Assembly: GCA_003342815.1 (NCBI GenBank)
Contig: PTEX01000311.1
Location: 246,027 to 310,026 of the forward strand
Origin: Eudromia elegans
Taxonomy: Eukaryota; Chordata; Aves; Tinamiformes; Tinamidae
Reading direction: 5' to 3'
DNA length: 64,000 nt
The notes below the pieces were generated by a model. The model was not told the DNA's origin and ran no database searches. It saw nothing but the letters and a program-made list of their open reading frames with translations. Within the stretch, counting starts at the first letter, position 1, and each line of letters begins with the position of its first letter. Positions 47,221-60,000 of the stretch are shown here, piece after piece. The position numbers were made by a program, and so were the translations under genes.

Positions 47221-47626
47221 GCTGCTGTTTTATTCATTTGATAGCTCTGCCTAAATGAACCACTTACAAGTCCTGTAGTGGAAGGTGAACAATTCGGTTG
47301 AGTTTTTCCCCTTCTGATTCAATTGTGTGTAGAATTCTGTTCAAATTTAGATTTATCTGCACTGTTTTTAAGGCATTTAAAAATGTAGGCTCCTCATTTA
47401 TCAGGATTTCTCTAGTGATTGCTTTCTTGCGTTGCCGTCATAATTCTCAGGGGTTTTGTTGTCGTCGTGGCTGCTCTCACTCTTCTTTAGAAGAATGATG
47501 CTCATCCCTTGATTATGCTTGCCAGCTCATCTCTGTTTCCAAAAAAAAAGATCATTTGTGTTACTGCACTCAATTACCTGTGTTAGTAGTTAGAGTGCAA
47601 GTGCAGAGATGCGGGTGGTAAGGAGA

Positions 47627-47665
47627 TTTATGTGTGTATATATTATATGTATAAGCACAGATATA
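47627..47665. repeat. TG/TA-rich microsatellite-like tract
   Basis: TGTGTGTATATATTATATG followed by a diverged ATATATATGTG stretch. Confidence 0.6.
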
Positions 47666-48235
47666 TATGTGTTGTCTTCAGCTGTGTGGTGCGTGCACCC
47701 ACTGGTTTTGCTCCTCCTTTTTTAAGCCCTCAGTTTCCAGTGCAACTTTTCTGAATACCTCATCCAGAGATATTGCTGGGTCTGGGCAGGAGGCAAAAAT
47801 ACGGAGCAGTTTCTAAAAGCTCAAGTGGAGCCGCCTTCGTTGTGGTGAAGCTGCACGGGAGAGGAGATAAGAGGCCATAACTCTGGTGAGTTTTCTCTAC
47901 TGGCCTTGCACTGAGGATACACCCGGGACCTCGTTTCTTATTCCTTGTTCCAACGTAGAAGTCAGCACAAGAATATTGGAGCTTACTCTCTCTTTGGCTC
48001 TTGGATACCCTGCGTGATGATGTGCTGAAGTGCAGAGTCTAGCCTTTGGCACAGCTCTCCGAAAAGATATTTCACCAATAATTTCTTCCTTTTGCTCCTA
48101 GTTTGTTAGGCTACTGATCCAGTTTGAGTGAGTTTGGCCCCGGTTCTGCCTTTCAGAGGAGCCCTTTTGTAAACAGGGTTTCCTCGTGTACGGGAGTCAG
48201 GATTTGCCTCTCACGCTTGGTGTTATAAGTTGCCC

Positions 48236-48254
48236 CTGTGTCCCGGGGGCGCTA
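48236..48254 (+). promoter_or_regulatory. CTCF-like motif
   Basis: The 3' ten bases GGGGGCGCTA match the strong CTCF core exactly; over a 19-base consensus about 13 positions agree. Occupancy cannot be known from sequence. Confidence 0.3.
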
Positions 48255-49344
48255 CGAAGGCCTGGGGTTCAGTGCGAAGGGGAGGAATCTGGGCTTAGCT
48301 TCTGCCGTGGAAATCTGCTCTTTGAATTGGGGATTCGATGTTTCACGCGGCCCTCTTAATTTTGAGGCTCTGTTTTAATTAGCCCTTAAATATAAACTCA
48401 GGCAGGGTCGAAAGGCTCCTCGTGTGCAGCATGAGGAGCAGAGCCCCGGACGCAAACAGGCTCACCTGCACCCAGGGATGCTACTAACGTGAGGGAGTTT
48501 ACTCCAGAAGTGCCAGCATCAGGCCTGCAATCCTGAATTTGCTTTAATTCACTCATACATAATGATTACCCACAGCTCTGCGCAGATGTAGTAATGACTA
48601 CGGTTACTTGCAGATCATTTTTTATTATGATGAAATCTCTACACGATATTATTCTTGAAGAAGTTGGGTTTTTTTAGGCATTGAGCTTGCTCCCCTCCCT
48701 CCTCACCACTGCCCGTGCACGAGGGTAGAGGCAAATCCCCAGTTCTGGGGGATTTCAGGCTGGTTTTGCTGAACTCCTCGTTCTGCTCCCAGCCCTGCCC
48801 GAGCCCTTTGTGGAAGCCTGGAGCAGGCTGCAAGCTTGGGCCTTTAATTTCCAGTTCTGGGAGAGGAGCGCAGGGCTCAAGATGAGGGCAGGAAGACTCG
48901 TTTGCCTTGAATTAATCACGATAAGGAATGCTGAAGTGAGGGAGTGAGGCTCATGCTTGTGGGCATTGTCACAAACGGGACATTTGCAGCAGCTCGATGT
49001 TCGATATAAATGTGAGGTTTGTCTCCTCTTTTAGGTTATGCATGGAGAATACTGCAAATTACCCGATGGAAATAAATACAGCTGCACATTAAAAAGTCAT
49101 TTTTGTAAGCACGATCATTCTATGTTTTCAGTAAAAAATGTGCTTATTGGCCATTAGAAGCCATTATATATGTATTTTTTAAGATGATAATCTAGAGAAG
49201 CAGAAGAATATCATTGTCTGTGGAGAAGCTAAAGATTTTCTAATTAAGAGAACAAGTTTCTCAGCCACCTCCTCCTTCAGCATTCCCGTTTTAGCAGAGT
49301 GAGATTTGTCAATAAAAACTCGCCACTTCGACTGTGGTTCATTT

Positions 49345-49358
49345 TCCGCAGAGGGCGG
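49345..49358 (+). promoter_or_regulatory. CTCF-like motif
   Basis: TCCGCAGAGGGCGG agrees with the core CCASYAGRKGGCRS at 12 of 14 positions and has the same orientation as the motif 1.1 kb upstream. Confidence 0.25.
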
Positions 49359-50417
49359 ATCGCTGCCTCACACGGGAACATCTATCACGGTCCTTGTCAT
49401 CTGTGTTTGGTTTTGTGTTTCCTGGTGAAAGCCGTGACAAAATCTCTGGTCACGACGAGGCAATTTTTAAAAGCAATGAATTGTGGCGGGGAGGTGAAAA
49501 GTTGTTTGACTGCAAAATTTCCACGCAGACAGTCGGTATTGACTAGGGTGACCAGGAAAGACCCTGTTGTGGGATATTCTGCTTTGTGGTGTAGGTGCTG
49601 CCTTGTAGTTTACACTGCTGTTAGGCATGCTGTTGATGGAAGGCGCTGACACCCCCAAATTCAGGCAAGTCGCTCTTCAGGACCTCTTACTATTGTCTAA
49701 AATACAACCTTATAACCGCCCCATTGCCCCCAGGACACTGTGGTAACTGAGCAGGACGAGATGACTGGCTTGCAATAAACAGCCAGAGGACCCAAAACGT
49801 AGCTGCAGGAAGTGGTTCTTGGGTAAGGTGGGTGCAAGGAGCCGCAGTAGCTTCAAGGGGTACGTTGACCGTGACGAGGGGGTGCAGTAACCCAGGGGAG
49901 CGGCGGGCTCTGCTCTGAGCATGGGAAGACGCCACGTGTCGCTCGGTGCCGCTGAGCGGTGATGCGAGTGCCGGGTTGATGCCTTTAGACCCAAGGAGCC
50001 ACCCTGCCCTTTACGACCCTGCGTGTGCCCAGCGAGGGCCGCCCAGACGGGCGGTGACCAGCGTGGCACTCATCAAAGGCCCTGACGCTGGAGGCAGGGC
50101 CATATAAAGTGTCACTGACCACTTTAGGGGACGCTCTCTTAGCTCTGTGCATAGTCAACCGGGCAGAACTGCAAACCAGGAGGCCGTTTGTCATAAAGGT
50201 TATTGCTGGGCGGTTAAGCACTTGAAAGGCTACCACTTGATGCAAGACCTTCCCTATAAAAGCTTGGCTCTAGGTCGGTAATTTGCCAATATTCCCAGGT
50301 CAGGAGAAAGCAGCTTAAGATCAGAAATAATAATGGAGCATTTTAGAGCTGACAGGACCGTGCCAGAAGCACTGGAAGTATTAATAATTTTCATGATGAA
50401 AAGATCCTATAAGGTTT

Positions 50418-50443
50418 AGAGAGAGGAGGGGGGGGAAAAAAAG
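50418..50443. repeat. Purine tract
   Basis: AGAGAGAGGAGGGGGG followed by poly(A). A homopurine run of about 26 bases, possibly triplex-forming. Confidence 0.7.
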
Positions 50444-51679
50444 CTACAAAGGAATCTAGAGTCTAAGATTTGAAGAGAAACTACAAAGGGCTTCATTAAT
50501 ACAAAAGGAAAGATTAGCCCAAGAACAGAAGAATGAGAGAGGAATTGGCAAGTATAAAGCCAGGAGAAGAATTATAATAATGTCGTACATGAGATACTTG
50601 AGTGAGAAGTTAAAGAGAAATTAAAACAAAGCTGTGTTAAAACTTTTCAGACCAGTAAGGCCAGAAGAACATTGCCCAAAAGCTCAGATGAGGGTTTGTG
50701 CTGCGTGTGGCTGTAAGACTTAATTTTCACTTTTGATCGTGAATGCAGCCCTGGCGCGAGTAGCGATCGGGGAACACGGCGAGAGGTCGTGCCGGGCGCC
50801 CACCATCTAGGACCGAGCTCTTCGGGTCTTGGGGAATGTCGTTGGCTTGGGGAGACAACAGCAATTGAAATTCTTTCTTCTAGGGCTTAGAGCGTAGTCC
50901 AAGAGCTTAATGAAACAACATGAAGGAAAGCCCGTTCGCTTGGCTTTGTATGCGAGTTCACATTTGAAACTGAAGAGCAAACAGTGCCATGAGATACCCA
51001 TTGTGGCTCATGAATGGAAAATGAATTATGTTGCTCAAGTATCGTGTTCACTTGCATATTTCCACGTTGCAAAACAATGGCTTGCAAAATAGTGCACGCA
51101 GCATGCCTATAATTTTGGGTTGCAGTTGAAGGGCAATTTAGTCATATTGTGCCCAAAGGCTCCGAGCAGCATTGACACAATTTTGGCCCCTTGCGTTGAT
51201 CCATTTATGAAGACACAATGATGACCTGGTTTGTGTCCCAGGGAGCTTGCAATCTACTTGAAGAAAAGATCCCAAAGTGCTGCTGATAGACACGAAGGGG
51301 AGGGAATAGATGAGGGCAGAAGGAGAACGCGCTTTTACCTAGCGGTGGGAGTTAGAATTCCTGTCACCTCTAGGGCCGTGCTGTGTTCAAGGCGGGCAGA
51401 GCATTGGTGTGTTGGTACCTCCACATCCCTGCTGCAGCACGGGGTGTGTTAATCTGCAGCTTCTGCACCTTGTGCTTACTGAGCTCCTCAGACCCCCTGA
51501 ACGTCTGTGATTTCTTTCATTTTTGAAGCATTGCGATATGGGCAATTAGGTGGATGGAGGGGAAAGGGCAGCTGTAGTTATCCGAAGCTCCTCGCATGTC
51601 CCCTGTGTGCAGCTTTGCAGGACTAGGGCGTAGGGAAGGTTTGTCCCAGCAGGCAGAGGCTTTGGTGCTGCCAAATGCT

Positions 51680-51870
51680 GTGCGCGGGCTCCGCGGCACC
51701 GCCGGCGTGACCGGTGAGGAGGGACCGCAGGGGCTGGTTGGGACGATGCTTTGTCCCCGCGGAAGGATCAGGATCCCTGTAGCCCTGTGCAAACCTGCTC
51801 CGGGCTCGCGGCGGGGAGAGCCCAAGCCCTGGCCTGCAGCGGCACTGGGTTGGGCCGGTGAGCGGGAATA
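51680..51870. promoter_or_regulatory. CpG-rich patch
   Basis: CpG clusters such as GTGCGCGGGCTCCGCGG and CCGCCGGCGTGACCGG, with frames open on both strands because of base composition. Confidence 0.35.
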
Positions 51871-53089
51871 ACGTTGCGTGGGCGCTGCTCATTCCCTCCT
51901 TCTCCCAGGGGGACCACGTCTTGCAGAGATGCATTTTCATGCCCACATCCACCTCGCTGGCAGCCCCTGTAAATACTGTCGAACCGTTCTTCTCTTCCTT
52001 CAACATCCTGATTTCTGCGCGGGCTCCTCTCGTGTCTTGATTTCCCGAACCTGCTGCTCAGTGTTTGCAGAGGTGCTCTACACACACAGCTTTTAATTGA
52101 ACATCCAAGAGGGAATTACTGTCGCTGGTTTGGTTACACTCAATCCTGTTCTGTTATCCAACAAAACTGCTGTCAAACGCAAGATCAGTGTTGTTGCACA
52201 GTGTCCTATTTGATGTATTAAACAGTATTATTGTAATTAAAGCCATCAAGAAAAGCCTGCGGAACGGACAGCGCTTGCAGCTGATGGCAAGCGTGGCCCC
52301 TCTCGTGCAAGATGAAGATACAGAGGAAGAACAATTACAGTTAGATGAATTAAAGAGCATCTGAGGGCCAAGGTTACGGCAAAGGATGGTACTTTTAAAC
52401 AGGCCTATGAGGGAATGTAATTTACTATGTATGACTTAAAAGCATAAAATCTTTCAGTGACGCAATTCTGAATCAAACACATAAAATGGTCGTGGTTGCC
52501 ATTATAAATGGTTCATAAATGGTTCTGGAGATGGGCTCTTCTTATGTATGGTTTTTTTGTTCCTGTGAGGAATTGCCCATGCCAGATTTCTTCCAAAATT
52601 AGGATTCATGGTTACCAATCCCTTACATTAAACATGCATAGTTCTGCTCACCTATCATAACATAAAGCACATTTATTCCTTTCTGAGCAAGCGGCAGTAA
52701 GATGCTTTCTTTTGTTGTGGAATGTGACCTTATAATGCTATTACTGAACATTTTTTTCCCCTTAAGTGGTAAGGAAAAGAAAAATACTCGATTGGTTTAG
52801 CTCTGTCTCATAATACACCGTGCATAGCCGTGCTTTATCTTTAGACTTTCTTCATTTTACGTACAGTTGGATACGTTTTGGCTCCTTCTGTCTGGTGCTG
52901 TTTCCTCTAATGGTTGAAGAAATGGAACATTATACTGTGTAACGTGTGGGGGTCGCATTAATCACAGAAAATTCTTTTAATGTCTCAGAAGTAACTGTCA
53001 AACTGGACATACTGAATCTATTTAAGCTAAAGCATGCCATTTTTTATCTACAGTGATCTTTAATTCACATAAAAGGGTCAAGAAAATGT

Positions 53090-53176
53090 GATTAAGTGAC
53101 AGTTTTAAAATGTACTATAATATTAAATAGCTTGATTAAGTGACAACTATAAAATGTAATACAATATTAAGTATCT
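53090..53176. repeat. 44-base tandem duplication
   Basis: GATTAAGTGACA... at 53090-53133 is repeated at 53134-53176. The copies share most positions (both contain TATAAAATGTA-like and AATATTAA words) but have clearly diverged, so the duplication is not recent. Confidence 0.85.
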
Positions 53177-56100
53177 GGCTATGTCCCAAAAGAACTTTAA
53201 AGTATTTTGAATGGTTTGGGAATTCGCTAGCCCATCATGAGTTACAAAAGAGCATTTTTATTAAACATAAACAGGTGAACTCAGTAAAAAAAAAACCCAA
53301 AAAAACACAGATAATGTCTTGTCACGGTGCAAATAACGTCAGTCCTGATTTCAAATTAAAATGGCTGTCTTTCCAAACAAGATCTGAAGGAAACAAATAG
53401 GGCTTTTTCTAATGGTGTGATCCCCCTGAGACCGCGGAAACAAAGAACTCTCTCGCTGTGGATGTGCACAGAATTGTACAGTTGGTCAAGTACAGATTTT
53501 CACATCATGTGGCCGAATAAGCGTGGTCTTGTGTTGCTTTCCTGGCGTTCTGGGTGTAAAATGAATACAGAGCGATGGGCAGGACGCTCTGGTGAGTGAA
53601 ATGCTCCGAGAACAGTCGGCAGGAGCACGCTGCTGCAGGCTGCCCGGCGTGCTCGGGGCCTGTGACCCTCGCCAGCGCGGGAGGTGCGAAGGGGAGAAAG
53701 GCGCTCGGTGGAGGGAACGGGAGCCTGGATGTGAGGGAGATCTTGGTGTCCTTCCTGGAGTGACCCCCACCCGCTCCGTGTGCTTTGGGCGCTGCTCACT
53801 ATTGAAATTCCCGGAGAATTTTAACTTCCCAGCTCTCCCGTAGATAAGGGTAGCGAATTTGTTGAGCATGGGGTTGAAATGCCGCTCTGGGTCCCATCTA
53901 GTCCGGTTCCACGTGGTCTTGAGGCTGCTTTGGTTTCCCTCTGGAGGTGCAGACCGTGTGGGTAGGAGACGTTCCCCGGCAGGGTTGGGTCCTCTGGTTA
54001 TTCCCTGCCGGCTCATTCGGAGTCAGCAGGAGCTCTAGCCCATCCCCTGAAGGTCTTTGCCTGAGTCATGCTCAGTCACCCGTGGTTTGAGATACCCAAG
54101 CAAAGCCTCTTCTGTATGGATTCATATACGGAATAAATACGAAAGAGGAAAGAAACTCCCCAACTGTACTTGTTCTGCCCCTGGGAATTGCATTTTCTGA
54201 GTGGATGCTAACCTGATTTTAACACGCATTTTAAAATTTCTTCATGCTGACCAGCGCTTGCCTTTTGTGTTTCCATGGGGCCTGAGCATAGGGGATGGGC
54301 ACAGGTTTTCTTTGAGTATTGTGAACCACGCTGGAGCTGCAGTAGTGTCTGTCACAGATGAAAATACTATAACTATGTCTCTTTGTAATCCATTCATTGG
54401 TTTATGGACCCCAAATCCTCAGGAGAGGGTCACAAATCCACATAATGTTCTTACGTGCTGGGTTTTGCATTCGGATCTCTGATTTAGCTGACAGATGTGC
54501 AAAATCCCATCTAGCCAGATACCTCCCTCCTGACCACACAGTCCGAGGAGATCAAGAACACACGTTATTCCACCTAAAGCCTACCTGGAATCCAAGCTAA
54601 TTACTTTCTCTTCTGATCTGCTTGTTTTAGATGCCATCCTATGAATTAATATTTTTGAGCGTTATTCTTAATGCTTAATACTCATGGGGGATAGGGTGGT
54701 CCCGTGCAGGAATGGGTGCTGGCTGCAGGGAGAGTGGGAGCTGCTCGCAGTATTTCAATGGGGAAAAATTCCTCAGGTTGCAGCTTTGTCCACGGAAGCA
54801 GGAAGGAGCGTTTGGCCCATAAGGGCTCTGTGGCCTGTTTCTTTGGCAGGGTGGTGTATTTTTGGCTAGCGTGTGCACAGCATGGATGTTTGCAGGCAGG
54901 ATGAAAATCCAGGCAGCAGGAGAAGATGAATACCTACCAAGGCAGAGTCACCCCCTCCTCCTTCCCAATCAAATAGCTGTCATCTGGGTCTTGCATTTTT
55001 CCTAGGCTAACTAGGACGATGCTGAAAAATATGAGCTCCTATCCTTGAGTAATTTTAAAGCAAATTGAAATCCATGCTGGGAACCTGATGTGCTTGCTGT
55101 AGCTGACTTGCTAGCAGCATGTAAATTATTTTAATTACAACTTGTATTTGATGCTCTGCAGGACTCGATCCTGCAGTGTTTGAACAGTCTGAGGGCCTGA
55201 GATTTGCGTGCGAGGGGACGTCTGCCCAGGTTCAGGCAAGTCCCTCGACTTGCAAATGACTCCCAAGACGAACTGAACAGGAGGGGCCTGACCAAACTCC
55301 TCTGCACTGAGGAGCGAACAACTTCTCCTGGCTGGAATATGCAGCATTTGCTTTGCTACCTCCATCTTTTTCCTCTGTCAGCTCTTTCCTCCTTTCTGTT
55401 TCACATGCCCTGAGTGGAAATGGATTTAGTAAAGTTCTTTCTGAATATTCTGCTGTGCATCAATGGTTTCAAACCGGAGTCGTGTTCCTTCTGACTGGCC
55501 ATAGGAGTCACCTGCTCCTTCTGTTCTGTGATGGGATGTACAGAAAGGCTCTTCCAAACTAAATAATGGCTTTTGCTTCACATTTGCTGCCTCAAAGCAT
55601 TTTTTCCAAGGAATCCAGATTGTTTGACTGAAGCAAATGAATATTTTTACCTGCATTAGTCACCCAAATCTAATTTTACATCTCTAAGGAAGAGGTGGGA
55701 ATGGACCTGATTGGTGTTCCTGTTAGTTGCCTTAGATCCCCCAAAGTCAAACTCCTTTAGTACTTCTTTAATAATAAATAAATGAAGACAGAATTTGAGA
55801 AGATTTTGACAACTGTGGTAACAAAGGTGTTTTAAAATTATATTTTCTTGGTTTTTTTGCATTCTTTTTGGCGCTGTTGACCAGCGTTGCAGAAATAGTA
55901 GTAGTGGCTTTACTAAAATAATAGAGAAGGAGGTTTTCAAAGGGACCTCGGAAAGGAGAGTGTCCCATTGCAATCCTCTGGGGTAACCTGCACTGTCAGA
56001 GTCTTGCGTTGTGGTCTGTTTTGTGAATGCATTTTTGAGCCTATGTTGCACTGCTGACATAAATATTTATAGCTGGGGCTCTGATCCTGCCTATGCTTAT

Positions 56101-57019
56101 GCATGTATCTAACTTAAACACGTGTGAGTATTCCCCTCGGTTCCGACGGCACTATTTGCATTCGTAAAACCGAGGAGGCATCTGGAGTTTTTTCCTGGAA
56201 TTGTTAATAATTCTACGGTGTGAAACCCTAGGTGTGATTTTGTGGGTGAGGAGTCGTACCTCTGCCTGGGTGGATTGGGTGCTTTATCAATGGGTATTTT
56301 ATACACAGCAGATATTCCCCGGGCAGCAGGCAGGCGGGCGCGCGCCGCAGCGTCCTCTCGGCCACGCTGACCATCTCTTCGTTCAGTCCCTATGAATATT
56401 TTATGGCCACTGTCTTTGTAAGACACAAAGCAAAGAGACAGATGCAAAGTTGGCCATCAGTTTTCTAATGGAGCGAGAGCATAATTAATCAGAGATAACA
56501 CCTGAGAAGAACTGGTGCAGAAGGGTATTTCCCAGGGAGGTACCATCGCCTCCTCAGGATAGAAGTCAACTTATATTAATCAGAAAAAAAAAATTAATGA
56601 CACTTTGCAGCTTCTGGAATTGCTAGCGAGCAACTTGCTAGCTTATTATTCCAATCGGTGGCTTTTGTTAAGGACAAATGGAGGATTAGGCCAGACATGA
56701 GAGGTTGCAGGGTGAGCCTCATGGTTTTCGCTGTTATTCCCAGCCCTTAGCAAGTGCTTGCAGGTAAACATGTCTTTGAGCACTTTCCTCGATGAAGAGA
56801 GCCTGAAGGGCTCCCAAGCCCACGCTTGAATGCTTTCCCCAACCTGGGCCTGGGACAGGATTGATTAGAAAAAGGTGACAATTTGCCCACGTATATAGTA
56901 GTGCTTTTGTTTCTCCTTGGACGTTTGGACCCGGTTCACTTGGCGCTAATGATACGTGACCCTGCGGGCTGTGGTCTCAGCTGGCTTCCATTCTGGGCCC
57001 GCAATTTCCTCGGTGTGTT
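53177..57019. other. Non-coding stretch
   Basis: No supported gene. CpG-bearing zones occur near 53.6-53.75 kb and 56330-56375 (GCGGGCGCGCGCCGC). An octamer ATTTGCAT lies at 56154-56161. The 176-codon minus frame at 53486-54016 lies in the CpG-bearing zone and has no splice partner. Confidence 0.5.
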
Positions 57020-57150
57020 TTGTAATGGCTTTGGGAGCGCCGATGAAATCGCCCGTCTTTCCATGGCTGTCCGGAGCGCCCGGAGAGCCGAGCGGCCGGA
57101 GAGCGCGGCGCTCCTCCCAGGGATGCCGCAGGGGCAAGGTGTGACGCGCT
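57020..57150. promoter_or_regulatory. CpG-dense patch
   Basis: Short run rich in CpG (for example CGCCCGGAGAGCCGAGCGG and GAGCGCGGCGCTCC). A second, weaker zone follows at about 57560-57790. No transcript start can be assigned. Confidence 0.35.
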
Positions 57151-59924
57151 CCTCCTAGTTTAGGAGAACCCAAAGTTCTCCCTTTTTCTCCTTTATTTTC
57201 TCAAAAGGAAGGTCTCCTTTGCTGCCTGGTCTCCAGGCCTGCTTGGATCCCGCTTGGATCGCTATGCTAGAACCCGAATCCTCGGGCCTTCTTGACGAAA
57301 ACGCAAGCAAAAGCGATGGGAATTCTGGTTCTGTGGCATGGGGCGCCGGCCCAGCCTGGAGTCAGGCAGAGCTGCTGGGTTTTGAATTACCACCGTAATG
57401 ATGGAAGAAGGTTTGGGGTTTACCTAAAGTAGGGGATATGGACCCAATCGGGGCCGTGCGAGTTTTGTCGCGGTGCTGGTTAGCTGGGCATCTTGTCTCA
57501 CTTTGGGAATCTTTTTGCTTTCTCTGTGTAACTGCGATCTTGGCTCATGGGGTTCGGAGCAAGCTCCGTTTCGTGCCCGCGCTCTTCTCCCTTTGCTTTC
57601 TGCAGGGATCTCGCTGAAGTGAGCGCTTGATGCACGGCGGTCCCGGGAGCGTGCAGATGGTGTCTCAGCGTGCACGCTGCGTTTATGGCTCGCCATAACC
57701 GTATATCTTGCACCTTTACTGTCCATGTGCTCGCTGGGTGCTGCGGAGGTGCATTTCCTGGGGGACAATTCGTGCCGCGTGGCGGCTCTCGTAGCCCTGG
57801 GCTTTCCTTGCTTAGCTCGTGTGAAGAGCAGCAGCGTTTCCCACATTTCCCCCTAACCATAAAATCATCCAGTAGCATTAAATCTTTGCAGAACAGTGCA
57901 TGGGGAGAAGGAGCAGGGGAGGCTTTTATTCATCTTTTTCCGCTTTTTTGTTTTTTGTTCTTGTTTACCCTCTCCTTTCTTGTTCGTGAGGGGTGATTTT
58001 CTTGACCCTGGTGTTTGAACTGTCCTGACAGACAAGGAAACAAAGTCTCTCGGGTCATCTTAGCTTTGTGTCTTTTGTTTCCTTACATTGCCTTTAAAAA
58101 CTAGTTTTATGCAGTTCATGAAGTGTTTTCCTTCAGTGGCACGGGCAGCATTTTTATTTAGGGTCTGCACAAAATTGGATAAAAGGCTTGGGGATGGGAC
58201 TGCGTTATTTTCTTCCAGTATAAAAATACTTTTTTGTACTTCTTTTGAACCACTGAAAGCGGATCCTGGCGTGTAGCTACAGAAACATTCATTCTGCTTA
58301 GACCTGGCATGCATTTCCAAAGCAAGGTCTTGTAGACTTCTTATATGCAGAAATAAGAGCTGATTCCTTCCTTAGAAATAATCGGCAAGCTCATCAGTTG
58401 GGCGATGCTTTTGTGTCTTCCAACCTTAATTCCTCTCTTTGGATTTTTATGCCACAAGAGGTAGCCAAAGATCAGGTATTAATTTCCACCCGGGAATGTT
58501 TGTAGATACCTTCCCGAGGATTTCAAGTGTGATTCAGCTCATTGTCACGCTGTAAATTGCCATGCGAGGGAATGCTGATCGTTTCACAGGAGCAGGCCTC
58601 AAAATTTATATAAAGACTATAGATCTATTTGGGGATTATTATCATAGCTGCATCTTTTTTTTTTGTGGTCTGACCTCGTAATTACCCCCATGTGCTTGTG
58701 CACATTGAATTTCTACTCGCTTTGTTGGATTATATCTCGACCTGGTTTTGCCAGGCCATCACATAGTGCTTGTGAAAACCGCTCCACTTCTTAAATGAGA
58801 CTCTTGCTGGCTCCGTTTGGAGAAAAATCGATGTAAAATCTCACAGAAGGAGTTTTATCTCAAGGTGTTCCGCCACCATGACCATGCAAGAGAGGGACAT
58901 TCTTGACCTGGGTTTAGTCTCGCTGCCAGAAGCTGAGTTTACACCTTTTCAGGTGCAACCTGAGCCTCTCGGGTATGGAAGTGCTAGGTAGCTGATGGCC
59001 AAGATGGAAGAAGCTTGCTGGGGTAATGCAGTGCTCTGCTGAAGCACGGACAGAGAGGAACCAGGAACCTCCAGCCTGTTTTATGATAAAAAAGCTCTTC
59101 CACCTTTATTTTCTAGGTACTAAAATGCCGTGGACTAATAAGAGTAATGTTCCAAATCAGGGTCCATCTGGGCATCCTCATGTCCTGCTGCAGGCAAGAG
59201 GCCTAGAAAAACTCTAAAAAATTTGCCCAAGTTTGACCAGGTTGGTCTTGCAATGCTTCCATCTGAGCTTTCTGCACTGATATGTCTCAAGCATGAAGAT
59301 TTTTGAGGTATTAGGGCCAGCAGTGGTGTTCTCCGAGTCCTAAGTCTTGCTAAGTCTGATTTTATTTATTTATTATTATTATAATTTTCTAATCAGAATG
59401 AGCATCATTGTGTTGTGGCGTGTAAAACCCTATCTGCAGAGGTTCTGCATGGGACCTGGGTGGCAGACTGAAATACTCGATGTTGAGGGGAAAAGTTGTG
59501 TTTTTGCTGGAAACCACTTGTCTCTGTAGGCGACTTCTTGGACCTGTTTGAATTCCTGAGCTCGCTTTGCGTGGAGGAAAGGGGTTTGTTTGGCAGACGT
59601 GGGTCAGTGAGGAGCTCCTGGTGAGGAGAAGGTTCTGGGGGAACGTTCAGGAGGAATGTGCTCGTTCAAGAGGCTGGAGATAGAGGAGAGCAGAAGGCCC
59701 CTCTCTTCCAAGAAGGAATGTTTTCCAACAGGGAAATCCAAGGCACTAGGAGAACCCAATGCAGATCCCTCCCCTTTCTCAGATATTTCAGAGCACAGAA
59801 CTGGTGGCATCCGGATTAGATATTAAGGATGGAGCTTAAAAGCAAAAATAGCATTTTTCATTAGGAATTTTTCTGTATTTCCTGTTCCTTTAAAAGGTGA
59901 TGGAAAGTGAGAAGAGGGAGGCAG
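57151..59924. other. Non-coding stretch, nothing recognised
   Basis: Overlapping frames on both strands at 57.4-58.0 kb come from the CpG-bearing zone. A small local duplication GCTTGGATC occurs twice at about 57241-57261. A TTTA/TTA tract lies at 59360-59386. Confidence 0.5.
59360..59386. repeat. TTTA/TTA-rich microsatellite
   Basis: TTTATTTATTTATTATTATT, an imperfect short repeat. Confidence 0.75.
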
Positions 59925-60000
59925 CACTGGGATAGCACTGTGGCCTCGTTAGTGACTTGGGGCAATTTCCATAAGCTCAGTTTTCTCATGTATAGAATGA
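59925..60000 (+). repeat. MIR-like SINE remnant
   Basis: GTGACTTGGGGCAATTTCC ... GCTCAGTTTTCTCATGTATA followed by GAATG follows the MIR core GTGACCTTGGGCAAGTTAC ... CCTCAGTTTCCTCATCTGTA then AAATG, with a short deletion between the two parts. Sense on +. A poly(A) run follows. Confidence 0.65.

Larger units (their letters stand above)
47666..50400. other. Non-coding stretch with two CTCF-like motifs
   Basis: Apart from the motifs at 48236-48254 and 49345-49358, it holds an AT-rich block at 48540-49270 and a CpG-bearing zone near 49.9-50.1 kb. A 27-codon phase 0 segment at 48851-48931 with splice-like ends is one of the chance-level alternatives for a further exon. Confidence 0.45.
50401..53089. 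other. Non-coding stretch
   Basis: Contains a purine tract at 50418-50443, a CpG cluster near 50745-50830 and a CpG-rich patch at 51680-51870. An AT-rich block at about 52.1-53.1 kb could be conserved non-coding sequence. No exon is supported. Confidence 0.5.

Noticed and set aside
47741-47848. Phase-0 terminal exon after exon E
   Set aside because: Good acceptor (TTTCCAG) and 35 open codons, but equally good alternatives occur at about 45092, 48851 and 62040, so none can be preferred.
53486-54016. 176-codon minus open frame
   Set aside because: Arg/Pro/Ser-rich product of CpG-bearing sequence, no splice signals or family features.
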